From contig VXAU01002296.1 of the NCBI GenBank assembly GCA_013399695.1, positions 192,654 to 256,653 of the forward strand: a stretch of 64,000 nt of DNA, in the 5' to 3' direction. Below are positions 50,021 through 60,899 of this stretch, one piece after another (the stretch's first letter is position 1; every line of letters starts with the position of its first letter). Origin of the DNA: Formicarius rufipectus. Taxonomy: Eukaryota; Chordata; Aves; Passeriformes; Formicariidae. Made by a program: the position numbers and the translations under genes. Below the pieces are notes generated by a model that was not told the origin of the DNA, did not search any database, and was given only the letters and a program-made list of their open reading frames with translations.

Positions 50021-52396
50021 TTTTCAAGTCCATTTTTACAGGGTTTTCAGATATAAAAATGCAATGTCACATTCTACCTTGGCTTTATACCACACTGACT
50101 CAGTGGGCCAGATACTGGGACAGCTTTTTCTAGCTAAGGGTTAACCATCAAAATTTAAATCAACCAGAAGTACTATAAAATATTGAGGTGAATACACTGG
50201 AGATGAACTTGTAATGCACCATTGTAAATATGGCTGAATTCAATGCTAATTAGACTATGAAATCATCTAATGCTGGACTGCATTTAGCATCATCCAGCCA
50301 AACTGAGAGAAAACTGAATTAACTTATGCAGCCAGCTCTGAAATTCAAATCTGTACCACACAACTATAAACAGGAGAAATACATTGCACTTCTTAAAGGG
50401 TGTTCAACCTTTGTGCGGGACATCTTCACATGACATGAAATGAAACAGTGGCTTCTTAATCAACTTAATCTGTTAGCATTTCACTTTTATGGCATTCCAT
50501 GCATGGAAAGATTCCACTTTCAACAAGTTTTTCTCAGTGGGACCCCAGAAGGACCACTTCTGCCTGCTTCCACTTATGGGTCTGCAAAGAGCTGCAGAGT
50601 TGATTTGCTGCATGCGCATTTTGACTTTGGACTGCATGAATTAGGTACAGCTTAGAAAATGAGGCTTCTTGCTCTATTGGCAACTCATTTTTTTCTGGCA
50701 ACATAGTCTAAGAAAATATTACTAGAGTAATTATGCAATCCAGGCAAATTTATTTATGATACTGTTACCTTAATGGTTACACCTGTTCCTGTGAAAGCTG
50801 TTTCCCCTTTCTCATTCTGTGTATTTCTTACAAAAAGTTGCACAGACAAATGCAAATGGGAAGGTAATTTCCCTGGTGGACTGCGGTAGGACACAGAGGT
50901 AAGAGGTGCAGGCAAGAGAGGACAGCTGCTGACTGACTTCACTTGGGCACATCTCAGACCAAGGCAATATTTGAGAACAGATTCATTTCTAGTTGAAAAT
51001 GGAAGGGGAAAAGTAAAAAAAAAGAAACCCCATAGGAACTAGTATTGCCACTAGACTGCATGAAAATAGGTTAAAGTATGGTTAAAGAGGGTTTGGATCT
51101 GTTGATTATTTTTGTTGTCATTTTTCTTAATGCTTGCTGACACCAAACAGATTTGTCTCGGCCCATTATGACACTAGTTCAGTCAAAGTGAACATTTCCA
51201 TTGGCTTCAGCAAGTACTATCTAGGCTAGACATTCTTCCCAAGCAATCAAACAAATCACTGCATGCTGTCATGCCATGACCAAGGCTGCTTAGGAAGGAA
51301 GGATACACTACAGGATGTTCTGAAAACAAAGACATATTCAAAGACATTTTCTGTTTAAATCAAATATTGTCAGTGCCATTAATTAACTCATATTATTCTG
51401 TGCATCTGTCTTGCCATTCATTGAGTTCAAATCTTCTACTTCTGCCGTGGGTGTAAAGAAACAAGAGATCTGTGAAGCAAAGGGTTATTTGTTAGTTTAG
51501 TCTAAGTGCTACCACTGAACAACAGTCTTCACTCTCATGCCATTATCTAGTTAGAGTGTGTACTTACTAAGGGCAGTTAAAATAGGAAACAGAAAAATGT
51601 TGTATAAGAAATAAACAACATGAAAGAGGCAAAAGATTCTGCCTTTGTACAAGAAAGAAATACCAGTGCTTTTAAGGATGGAGACCAACAAGTATGGCTG
51701 GAACAGAGGAAAACCATGCTCTTGTTGAAAACAGTTTCCTATCCACAAGCTTCATCTTCAGTGCAGGAGAGTAAAGGCTTATGTCTGTTCTCTACATGAT
51801 TTAGGTCTTTTTTGGACTGTTTGCACTGAGTTAAACTTTTCCTAACAGTGCACACACTTTATCAAAACTGTATATAAAGTTAGACCAATTTGAGTGCAGT
51901 TACACATGTAAGGATTGAATTAACACTGTGAAAATATTATAATGAAAAATAATATGAGTTGTTCTCTGCATCGTGCAAAGTGGAGCCCTAAAATACCTAA
52001 ATCAGACAGCAGAGTAACTATTTCGTTTCAAAATGTAACAGCATCAGGTAATTTTAGAACATTTTAATGGGACAACTTCTTTAATGACTTTTTTTCTTAA
52101 GCCTTACTCCTTAATGGTAGTGAACACATCAAAATTACGTGTTGAATCAAGACAAATATTTTCCAAGTGTCCTTAAACACTAAGTAACAGCAGAAACAAT
52201 AGTTAGAATTGAGAAAGAATGTGCAGAAAATAAGACAGCTCTGTATGGGGTAGCTTCTCTGTTCACTAACATAGTAAACATTACAGTGAAAAACGTCACA
52301 GAATTAGCAGGCTCGGGACCTAATTAAACACATAGCAGAGCAACAAAAACTACAATCAAATGGACTTTCAATTAAAAAATATGTACCCCTGCCTAT

Positions 52397-52493
52397 GGGT
52401 TTTTTTGGGGGGGTTGGTGGTTTGGGGTTTTTTTTGTTTGTTTTTTTGTTTGGTTAGTTGGGGTTTTTTTGTTTTGTTTATGTTTTTGTTTTT
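52397..52493 (+). repeat. GT-rich low-complexity tract with long G runs
   Basis: Nearly pure T/G sequence containing G7 and G4 runs separated by T runs. It is similar in composition to the tracts at 34.2 and 60.7 kb. Confidence 0.9.
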
Positions 52494-55400
52494 ATATCTA
52501 TTTCTAGCACTGACAAGTTGATCTTTCTTTGCCTTAACTGGAAGGAAAGAGACTATACCTTTCTGTGTCAACTGAAAAACAGTTATGTCTTAAGAATGGA
52601 CTAAAGATGGGCGGTATAAAATCTGGTTCCACTTTACTCCCTAACAGTGTATTCCTCCATGCCCTAGAAAACTGCATTTCTTCAGCGGATAGTATCAGAT
52701 ATATTATTTGCTGCACTGCTATTAAGTAAACCTACTAGGGTAAGGCGTAAATAGATTTTCTCTTTGCAGAGACCACTATTCTAGTTGACTATTGGATGAC
52801 CAACAGTGATGAACCAGAGGTAGAAGAAATATTTTAAAGGTTACATGCCTTAGAAAAAAAAATCAATGTCATATTGCAAGAGGTATTTTTAAATAGCAAT
52901 TCATTCTTAAAGTATGTAGAGCTAAGGAAGAAAACATGGTATTTCATTTAAACAATATTTTCTTTCTAAATTCTGTATGATTGTAGTTACATACTGTAGT
53001 TAAAGGCTGAGTGAGGACAAAAGCTGCTCTCAATTGTTTTCTGCACTTAGTTACAGGCTGTAACTGTCAGACTTCTTAATGAAACTTTGTCCTGTGACCG
53101 TAACCGATCTACTCTGTGACCCAAAGTAGAAACTGGATCACTCTTTAAAACTTGTGCTTGTTTTCACAGTGCCAAGCAGAAAAATGGCAGGCTTTGTAAA
53201 TATATGTATAGAAAAAGGAACATTAGAATTACTGTAAGGGCATAGCCTAGATTCATACATTCACAGCTAGGTCACTGACAAAGCTCTGTTTAACTTAAAT
53301 TGATGACAGAGATCCAAAGAGTAACAGGAAAAAACAATCTTTGCACAGTGAAAATTCAGAAAAGATTACATTACTGGAATAGAATTTCCAAATACTTTGG
53401 GATCCACATTCATATTTTCATGAATATTTCATTTATTGACAAATCTGCAGGATAAACTATTTAACTGATCTGGCTGATAAAGCTAGTCTCTTCTTTGCTA
53501 GGGTGCTTTGTAAGAAATCTCAGATTTCTAATCATCCAGGGTTTTAGCAACCCTGTAGAGAATGAGGTGACAAAAATTCTGCTTTATTAAGGTGTGTGTG
53601 GATACCTGAAAAGGAATCTGCTTCCCCAGATTGGAAAAAGTCTGCATAATGAAAGAAGGCAGTATACTTTCCCTACATTTCATTCTGCTTTTCAGATAAA
53701 ACTGGACATTGAGCCAATGAAAGTTGCTTTCTCTCTAAAGCAAAAGCTTTGCAGCCACTTCAGACAAGAGGGTTCTCACAAAGAATAAGGATAAAACAGA
53801 GAATTTGTTTTACTTTGTAAAAGGAACCTTGATTTGGGAAAGAGAGATTTTCACCTTTAGTGATAAGACTCAGAGGAAAATGAAAGTTAACTCCAGAAAT
53901 AATGTGGGGTAAGGAGGAACAAGCAAGAGGCCCAGAAGTATAGGATTAATCTTTTCCTTGAGGGCATATCTGAAAAAAAAAATAAATAAATCTTGGCAAT
54001 CAGGGCTTTCACCTCTTCAAAATGTAGCTTCTTTTGCTCTTCTTTTATCTTTCATTCCCTGTAGAATATTTTTTTACTTACTGAAAGAACTGTTCATCTG
54101 TTCGGGTATAGAGCCTTTTTCAACACAATTTTTCTTCTTGCTTAGAATTTGAGTTCAAGTTTCATGCTTTTGGCCATTTACATTTAAATTTCTGAAGTCT
54201 TCAGATCCATTTAATAAACTCAGTTTCCTCAGTTTCTGAAAATCTGTCCTTAAAATTGAAAATTGTAATAAGATTTTTTTTCTTTAATTTAGATATTTGT
54301 AGGCACTCAAAGTCTAGGTTCTGTTCTTTGTCCTTTCAAATCCACTCAATTTACAAAGTCACTACTAAAATAGCAAACCATGGTTGATTCTGTGTTTCTT
54401 TGTTGGAGATATGAGGAAAAGTATACATAGTCCTTGTCACAGTGAGCAGCATTTGTTCCCCAGTCTGCAATTGCAGTGTTCCATAAAAATACAAATCTCA
54501 GTAGAAATAACCTAATAATCCACAGTGAATCCAGTATTCTGAATTTATATCAAACTTTTGATGTTATTATTGTAGGAACCCCTTTAGGCATGACCTGCTT
54601 ACAGTTGCAGCAACAGAAATGGGATGATTGTAATAAATAGTTTAAAGTTCAAGATCACACATTTCAGAGCTAATCTCAATAATTTCTGCTACAATTTGGC
54701 AACTGTCCAGCTACAAATAAGAGAAGAGGAGAACAAAGTGGGTAAGATTTGTCATCAGGAGGTTATGAAAAACTACAAGTAACAGAAAGATGGCAACTTT
54801 CTTTTTTTCAGGCAGGGAATTTCTAGTAGGGTTAGAGTAGGTCAAATGAATGTCTTCATAAGAGGTGATTTCTGAGACTCAAGACTTAGGAAAAACAGTT
54901 AAATAGCTCATCATGTCATTGCTAGGATTTCTGAACAGTCAAGGCTGTTGAAATACCAGATAAGTCCCATTCACAATGATTACTGTAAAAGTGCTCTATT
55001 AAATCTTGCAAGCAATCAGGTGGCAATTCTGCTCTGGCACAGAAATACTAGAAAACCCCTGGGTACTATAATGTTGCATTATGAATCTTGTTTTCTTATC
55101 TAAAAATATTGTGGCTACCAGCTGAAACATAGGCTGGCAGATTTGGGAACCTGAGACAAGGCTTAAAAGTGCCCAATCAAGATGATCAGTCAGGATGTGA
55201 ACTTCAAGCTCAGAAGGAATCATTTTAATGGATACTCTAGTCTCTCCCTCTCTTTGAATGAGCATCTGAAGGGAGAAACCAAGGGTTATTTTCAAAGTCC
55301 ATAAGAGCCTGAACAACGTCATCAACTTCAGCTTAATCAGATTAAATCTTTGATGACATGGTTGATACCTCAAAACACATATCTTCCTTGTGAATACATA

Positions 55401-55529
55401 TTTTGAACATCAAAAGTTACCAAAAGGAACATAATACATGCACTTGCAAAGCTTCTACCATTTCCTTTTGATTTGCTTTAGAATATATTTCAACATATTT
55501 AATTACTTTCCTAAACTAATCTCTTGAGA

Positions 55530-55718
55530 TCATAGGTTCGTTGAAAGATTTGTATTGGGAGGGATCTGAAAGATCATCTTGTTTCAGCCCCTCTGTAATG
55601 GGCAGGGACACTTTCCATTAGACCAAGTTGCTCCAAGCCCAATCCAACCTGGCCTTGAACACCTACAGGGATGGAACACCCACAAGGTCTCTGGACAACC
55701 TCTTCAAAAATGAGATAT
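55530..55718 (-). mobile_element. CR1 LINE 3' fragment (minus orientation)
   Basis: On the plus strand the sequence reads GGGATCTGAAAGATCATCTT, then GGGCAGGGACACTTTCCATTAGACCAAGTTGCTCCAAGCCC, shown here only as key words, then CAACCTGGCCTTGAACACCT and GGGATGGAACACCCACAAGG. This is the well-known reverse complement of the avian CR1 3' region. The fragment is truncated at both sides and moderately diverged. It supports an avian origin for the window and lies about 0.9 kb upstream of the FOXQ2-like start codon. Confidence 0.88.
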
Positions 55719-55949
55719 CTGCCTTTTCCTTATCTGTGTCAGACCTCAGGAGACTGAGAGCCATGCTAAAGTTCAAGCAACAGTTTGTGCTTTGAGGGTG
55801 CCAGAGCACAGCACTCTCTGGTTCTGAGTGGTACTTGCTCCCTCAAGTGGTTTCTTGGGTCAGAGGGTCTAGTCACACGCATACTCAGCATGAAAGCTAG
55901 TTGCACAACTGGGATCAGAGAATTAATAAGAAACAAAGGGGAGCAATTT

Positions 55950-56025
55950 GTGTTTGGGTTTTTTGGCTTGCTTGGGGGTTCTTGTTGCTTTTTTTCTTTT
56001 TCTTTTTCTTTTTTTTTTTCCCCTT
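55950..56025 (+). repeat. GT-rich to polypyrimidine tract
   Basis: A TTTGGGTTTTTTGG-type segment passes into repeated CTTTTT units and then T runs ending in CCCC. It lies between the CR1 fragment and the FOXQ2-like gene. Confidence 0.85.
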
Positions 56026-56205
56026 TAATTTGATTTCACCAAGCATAAGCAGCTACAAAATTTGATAGGAAGCTTCCCTTCACACAGTACTTTCTATTAG
56101 CACGTAAAACAAATGTTTATTGTACTAGATAAACATGTTTGTTTAAGTGTAGAACACAGGAACCAACATGCTGGTTTCAGTTTGTTCTGCATATCACTGG
56201 AGGAT

Positions 56206-56212
56206 CTAATCC
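56206..56212 (+). promoter_or_regulatory. CTAATCC word (OTX/CRX-type homeobox site) upstream of the FOXQ2-like gene
   Basis: A perfect CTAATCC lies about 250 bp before the candidate TATA box. It matches the consensus for the photoreceptor factor CRX/OTX. A seven-base match is weak on its own. Confidence 0.2.
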
Positions 56213-56451
56213 TTTCACAACTCTGTCTAGCCACCATCAATTTTGCATTAATCATTATGTTTCAATGGGGAACACTGAAGGGTGTTTTCTCAGATTATAA
56301 CAAAGTGAGAGGCTAACGTCATGGTCTGTTTATCTTCATACTTAACATAGTATAATTATTTTGTATTTTTTTCATTCAGCTAGCACTTGCACCTTGACTT
56401 TTGTAAACATAGGCAGTTCAGTTTTCATTGTTCAGAATGTTGACATAAGAG

Positions 56452-56460
56452 TATAAAATA
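56452..56460 (+). promoter_or_regulatory. Candidate TATA box of the FOXQ2-like gene
   Basis: TATAAAATA lies about 150 bp upstream of the first in-frame ATG, a normal distance for a TATA element with a short leader of about 120 nt. No CpG island is present, which fits a tissue-restricted TATA promoter. The start site itself is not visible. Confidence 0.4.
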
Positions 56461-56606
56461 GGAATCTCGATATGTGAGAGCAGCATATTTAAAGTCCACC
56501 TTTCATTTCTCCTGCTGATTATATTCAGTGGACCAATTATTTAACTGGTTACTTGCAGTAAAATATCAGAACATTTAAAATAAATGCTAGGGTTTATGCT
56601 GTTATA

Positions 56607-57461
56607 ATGAATGAAGACATTTTCAAAACCCATGATGGAAGTCTAGACCTCTGTACTGCAGGAGAAGAAGAAGAAAAAGGAAACCTGCTTCACAGGATTG
56701 CACCCCAAATTCGCAGTTCTCACATGCTTGCTAAAAAGGGTCTTCCTGTGTCTGTGGATGAAGGAAGATTTCTGGAAAAACCACCTCTATCTTACATAGC
56801 CTTGATTGCAAAGGCAATTCTTTCTTCCCCTACAAATAAACTGAATTTAGCTGCTATCTACAAATATATTGAAGATAACTTTCCCTTCTACAGGAACAAA
56901 GGTCAAGGCTGGAGGAACAGTATAAGGCACAACCTTTCACTAAATGATTGTTTCATCAAGGTGGGAAGATGTGAGGATGGCAAAGGAAACTACTGGAGTA
57001 TTCACCCATCAAACTTAAATGACTTTGTTCATGGAGACTTCAGGAAACATCGAAGGTCACGAAAGAGAGGGCATCAAAAGGAGCTAGAGCACTGTCTTGC
57101 TGTGAATTATTTTATGCCATGGGGACAATATTCTTCCTGCCCAGTACCCAATTGGCTTTATCAAACACCTTATTTTCTGGATCCACTGTGGAAAATGTTG
57201 TATGCTTACAGACTGCCATTTCTGCGTGAATATCAAAAATGGAATGTAAACAGTGACTTAACCATGAGGACATTTTCACCTCAGCTACAGAGCGATAAAC
57301 TACACAGCATTACTGGTAACTGGTTTTATGGATCTCCTGCCACTTCAGTTATGCAGCAGAATATTTTCTTAAATATTCAGCAGGGTTTCCCTAATTCGCT
57401 TTTATACTCTTCTCAAAAAGAGCAGCAAAGTGAAGGATTCAGGCACATCTGTAAGTACTAG
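56607..57461 (+). CDS. FOXQ2: FoxQ2-class forkhead transcription factor, intact single exon
   Basis: The gene encodes 284 aa with a complete forkhead (winged-helix) DNA-binding domain at residues 58-150. It begins KPPLSYIALIAK, has helix 2 with KLNLAAIYKYIEDNFPFYR, and recognition helix GWRNSIRHNLSLNDCFIK (101-118) with the base-contacting N104, R107 and H108 intact. The short GRCEDGKGNYW wing (120-130) and the IHPSNLNDFVHGDF ending (132-145), lacking the usual P-G-x insertion, are the FoxQ2 hallmark; FoxI, FoxE, FoxL and FoxB differ here. A basic run HRRSRKRG (148-155) is a likely nuclear localisation signal. The N-terminus has an acidic EEEE run; the C-terminal 130 residues are aromatic-rich without a recognised domain, and no clear EH1 repressor motif is visible. 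The start is the first ATG after an in-frame stop at 56559. In zebrafish Foxq2 acts in blue cones. FOX class is a strong call; the exact orthology is from memory. Confidence 0.85.
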   Translation: MNEDIFKTHDGSLDLCTAGEEEEKGNLLHRIAPQIRSSHMLAKKGLPVSVDEGRFLEKPPLSYIALIAKAILSSPTNKLNLAAIYKYIEDNFPFYRNKGQGWRNSIRHNLSLNDCFIKVGRCEDGKGNYWSIHPSNLNDFVHGDFRKHRRSRKRGHQKELEHCLAVNYFMPWGQYSSCPVPNWLYQTPYFLDPLWKMLYAYRLPFLREYQKWNVNSDLTMRTFSPQLQSDKLHSITGNWFYGSPATSVMQQNIFLNIQQGFPNSLLYSSQKEQQSEGFRHICKY

Positions 57462-58120
57462 AAAGCATTTGAAGTCCAGTAACTTCACAGGCAGCTTGGG
57501 ACTCTGTCAAGATACAATATATATTGCACAGTTTTAAACTTTTGTATATGTTTAAAGGCAGTGGAAGAACTTGCTTACTTGTATAAGCCAGTGATTATCC
57601 ATGATTATCACCTAAGTGTATTAGCTTTGAAACCATAACAATGAATACTGTTTTTGATAATTCTGATAATCAATGGCCATGCATAGATACTTCAGTATAA
57701 AAGTAAATCCATTAGCAGTGGTTGGCCAATGAAAATTATTTTTAATATGCCCTGTATTAATCATATTACTGTATACTACTTCTCTATTGGATTCAAATTA
57801 ATACAAATAAATGTGTTTATGACTATACATTCAAAAAGGTACATTCAGATATTTACTTTTCTATTATATTGAGTAGGAAGCATTAATACGTTTTTCATTT
57901 ATCAGTTGAGAATGTCATTGAAATTTTACTTGCCATCTCCCATGCTGTTCAAAATACTGAATTATTCTTCTACTCATTAAATATTACACACTGGTTAAAA
58001 CTCATTTGGGACTATTAATTCTGATACATTATATTGATCCAAAAATCTTTGTACATTTATATATCTTTAGCAGTTAAGTTGGATACTTGTTCCTGTTTGA
58101 AAAATGTTCAGATTAATAAA
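57462..58120 (+). other. Probable 3' untranslated region of the FOXQ2-like gene
   Basis: AT-rich, non-coding sequence follows the stop codon. AATAAA signals occur at 57806-57811 and 58115-58120. Which one is used cannot be told from sequence. Confidence 0.4.
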
Positions 58121-59280
58121 TATTCCAAGTGAAAGAGGATTTCAGTATTATCTATAATGTATTTTTAAGTTCAGATCTGGTTATTAAATGCATGGCCTCA
58201 TATTAATTAACCTACTTAATGTGGTTTGTTAATGACAGTACGACTAATTATCAGTTTACCCATTAGTTAGGTATAATCAATTTAAGAACTTTTCGTTTTT
58301 CAGATAATGTAACCTATGCATATTGCTTAAGCTTATATCTTTACTTTTGGTATACATAGTCATACTTGTGTACATGGTTGCTTACATAACTACAGAGTAT
58401 ATGATTATATGAGGTGTTTAATTAAATATACTTATAAAATGTATGTATTTATCCAGCAACCTCATTGTAGCAGAAACTTTTAACCAGGGAAGTGTAGCAA
58501 GCATTATGGTGAAAAAAATCCAGCTATGCTAAATTATAAAATTTCAGAAAAACTTCCTTTGAAATACTTGCTCACTGAAAAAGTAGATTAAGGTACTGCT
58601 GTGCCTCAGTCACAAAATGCCCTTGCATGTGGACAAAACTCAAGACTTGGACAAAGGTGGGGCATGGGGGCTGGCCAGATGGGGAGACCAGCCTCAGCAA
58701 ACAACAGGCATAACTGGGGCTGGGACAAGATTCTCAGGTGTGTTGATCAAGGACCTATGAGAAGCTTAAGGAATATAAATTGTGAATGCCAAGCAATTAT
58801 AACCAGATGAGAATGAAAGTTAGGGATAAGAAGAGTCAGGATAGGTTTGATGAGCAGCAGGTGGGAAAAGTCTCTGCCTGCCATAGTTTATGTACTGGAA
58901 TGCCTGGAATAGAATTTAATACTCACAGTTTGTTAGCTATCAGCAGATTACTTTAAAATTACACAGAGAACAAGTTACTCCTGTTTGTTCTTACTGCCTC
59001 CATTAACTTATTTGGCAAAAGCTTGTGAAGTGCACTGAGGATACTTCTAGAATGACACAATGCCATTTAACTTCATCTTCCTTGATAATTCCTGCCTCCC
59101 CTGCCCCAGCTCGTGTTGCAGGCGTGGCTGCAGTGCCACGTTTGTGTCATTTGGTGGCAGAGAGGAAAAGGCGTGGTCTTCCCCTGGTGCTCTGGCCCAC
59201 GTGGGCTTCCAGGATTGCTCAACAACCTGACATTATTGCTTTTCTGTTTGCTGTTTTTTTCTTTAATGTTAATCTGAAAT
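58121..59280. other. Intergenic DNA downstream of the FOXQ2-like gene
   Basis: No gene is supported. The first part is very AT-rich. A GC-richer stretch with several CpG occurs around 59095-59215, just before the tRNA-like element, and may belong to the same insertion or be unrelated. Confidence 0.5.
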
Positions 59281-59286
59281 GGGCGG

Positions 59287-59369
59287 CGGGTGTTGGCCGA
59301 ATGGTGTAAGTCGCCGCCTCTGGAGCCGGCTCCTCCTCTGAGGACGCCGGTTCGAATCCTGAGGAACTC
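59287..59369 (+). ncRNA. tRNA-derived (type II, Ser/Leu-like) pseudogene or SINE head
   Basis: A perfect Pol III box A (TGGCCGAATGG, 59294-59304) and box B (GGTTCGAATCC, 59349-59359) are spaced as in a tRNA with a long variable arm. The variable arm itself is a perfect 5-bp stem, TCCTC/GAGGA (59331-59344). The anticodon arm needs an 8-nt loop and carries a mismatch, and the T stem and acceptor stem pair poorly. It is therefore unlikely to be a working tRNA. A GC- and CpG-rich tail continues to about 59520, which suggests a tRNA-derived SINE or an exapted copy of one. Confidence 0.6.
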
Positions 59370-59520
59370 GCTGTCACCGTCCGAGCGTGCTTGGCCATGG
59401 CAAGATGAACCTCAGGAGTAAAGGGGGTGGGGCCAGTTCCGCGCACACTGTGCCTCACCTAAAAAATCCATTGCGCAGGCTTATCCCAAGATCTTCGTTC
59501 GCGAAGTTCAGCCAACAAGC
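59370..59520 (+). other. CpG-rich tail adjoining the tRNA-like element
   Basis: The sequence stays GC-rich with many CpG, unlike flanking DNA. It includes GTCCGAGCGTGC, CCGCGCACAC and the palindromic core TTCGCGAA near 59498. No coding frame or known repeat was recognised. It may be the body of a SINE. Confidence 0.3.
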
Positions 59521-60733
59521 CTGATAATTAAGAGTTGGAGGAAGGGAGTAAGTGTAGCCTGACACTTTGCCTGAACTAATGTGACCTACCACTTACCATG
59601 TCATCCTTTAAGCTTGAAGTAACCATTTTAGTTTGCTTTGGAAAAAGAACTGTATTTTACTAGATTAGTGACAATGGTGGAAATGTGACATGTACCAATC
59701 CATATGCATGCTTCCAGATCTTCATCCCAGTTTCCTGTGGGAATGTAATAACAGGAACTCATATGAAGGAGGAGGCATTCTTCTGCTCAGATGATCAGAT
59801 ATTATTTGAAGTTCACTTTGAAATTGTTTTCATACCATTAGAGATACACATACCATAGCCTGAGAACTCTCGTCTTAGATATTTCCACTCTGATCATGTA
59901 GTTGTCAGGATGCTTTCCTATGTTTTTGGGTCTTGTCAGTGTGTTTCAACTTTTTGTTTGTTTGTACAGCACCTGAGTGCTGCAGTGGAGGATTCTTTTC
60001 ATGTAAGAAGCAACAATTTATTTTGTCCTCACCATTCAGTGGGTATCTGTTGCTTTGTTACTGTGCATAGTTCAAACACTGCTCTGAAGACAAAATTACC
60101 CAATCATTATTTTATTATTATCCTTCAAAGCCATAATATAATTTACTTCCAGGTTTACATGAGAGATGAGAAACACCTTGAAACACAGGCCTTAAAGTCT
60201 GAGGTCAAATGGACACATACATTTTGGACATATGTTTGTGGAATCACAGTGTAGCATTTTTTGTGCTCAAAGTGCAGCAGGCCAGCTCTCATTGCCTTGG
60301 CTTTCAGTTTTAAGTGTTCAGAATATTTCCAAGACCTCAGGCAGCTAGAAAACAAATGATCACCGGGGATAAGTTAGATTTTGGTAACTTATCCAGAAAT
60401 CCTGCAGCAGATGAAAGAGATGAATCCATCTCTTTAGGACAAGACACAACTGCCATCATATAGACAACAGTATTTCTTCCTATAATCCCCAACAGAGTTT
60501 GAAGCAAAGAATACCCAGAATTTTCTCATTGAATGATTCTAATTAATCTACAAAACAGGTCTACTTTGGATATTGAATATGGGAAGACAACACCAGACTT
60601 TTTCATAAAATTAATGGGAATATTTTAATGCCTTCAGCTGATGTAAAAGGCAAAGTTATGAACACACTATTTAGACAAAATGCCATTTTTTTCACCCTAA
60701 CCTCTGAAAGCTTGACATTGGAATATTAATAAT
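59521..60733. other. Gene-free AT-rich stretch
   Basis: Only short open frames without family signature are seen, including one of 114 codons near 59910-60254 that has no recognisable domain. No repeat was recognised. Confidence 0.5.
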
Positions 60734-60899
60734 GTTTTGGGGGTTTGGTTGGGGTTTTTTTTGTTTTTATTTTTGTTGGGTATTTTTGGTTTGGTTTGGT
60801 TTGGTTTGGTTTTGGTTTTGGTTTTGTGTTTTTTTGTTGTTGTTTTTGTTTGTTTTGGGTTTTGTTTGGGTTTTTTTGTTTTGTTTTTGCTTTTTTTTC
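60734..60899 (+). repeat. Large GT-rich low-complexity tract with (GGTTT)n core
   Basis: About 165 bp of T and G only, with a regular GGTTT repeat at about 60788-60812 followed by GGTTTT units and long T runs. Phe/Val/Gly-rich open frames here are artefacts of the composition. Confidence 0.92.

Larger units (their letters stand above)
49590..55529. other. Divergent intergenic region between PPP1R3A and the FOXQ2-like gene (left part)
   Basis: No gene is supported here. The PPP1R3A 5' UTR must start within it on the minus strand. A minus-strand TATATAAAGG word at 50020-50011 lies about 420 bp upstream of the PPP1R3A ATG and is a weak TATA candidate. A GT-rich tract lies at 52397-52493. The remaining open frames are short and lack any family signature. 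Confidence 0.6.

Noticed and set aside
54218..54250. MIR-type SINE tail (CTCAGTTTCCTCAGTTTCTG)
   Set aside because: Only this short word matches. No tRNA-like head or core region was found nearby.
59287..59369. A functional tRNA-Leu or tRNA-Ser gene
   Set aside because: Acceptor and T stems pair badly and the anticodon loop has an extra base with a mismatch next to it, so a working tRNA is unlikely despite good boxes A and B.
60788..60812. Interstitial telomeric repeat
   Set aside because: The unit is GGTTT, not the vertebrate TTAGGG.
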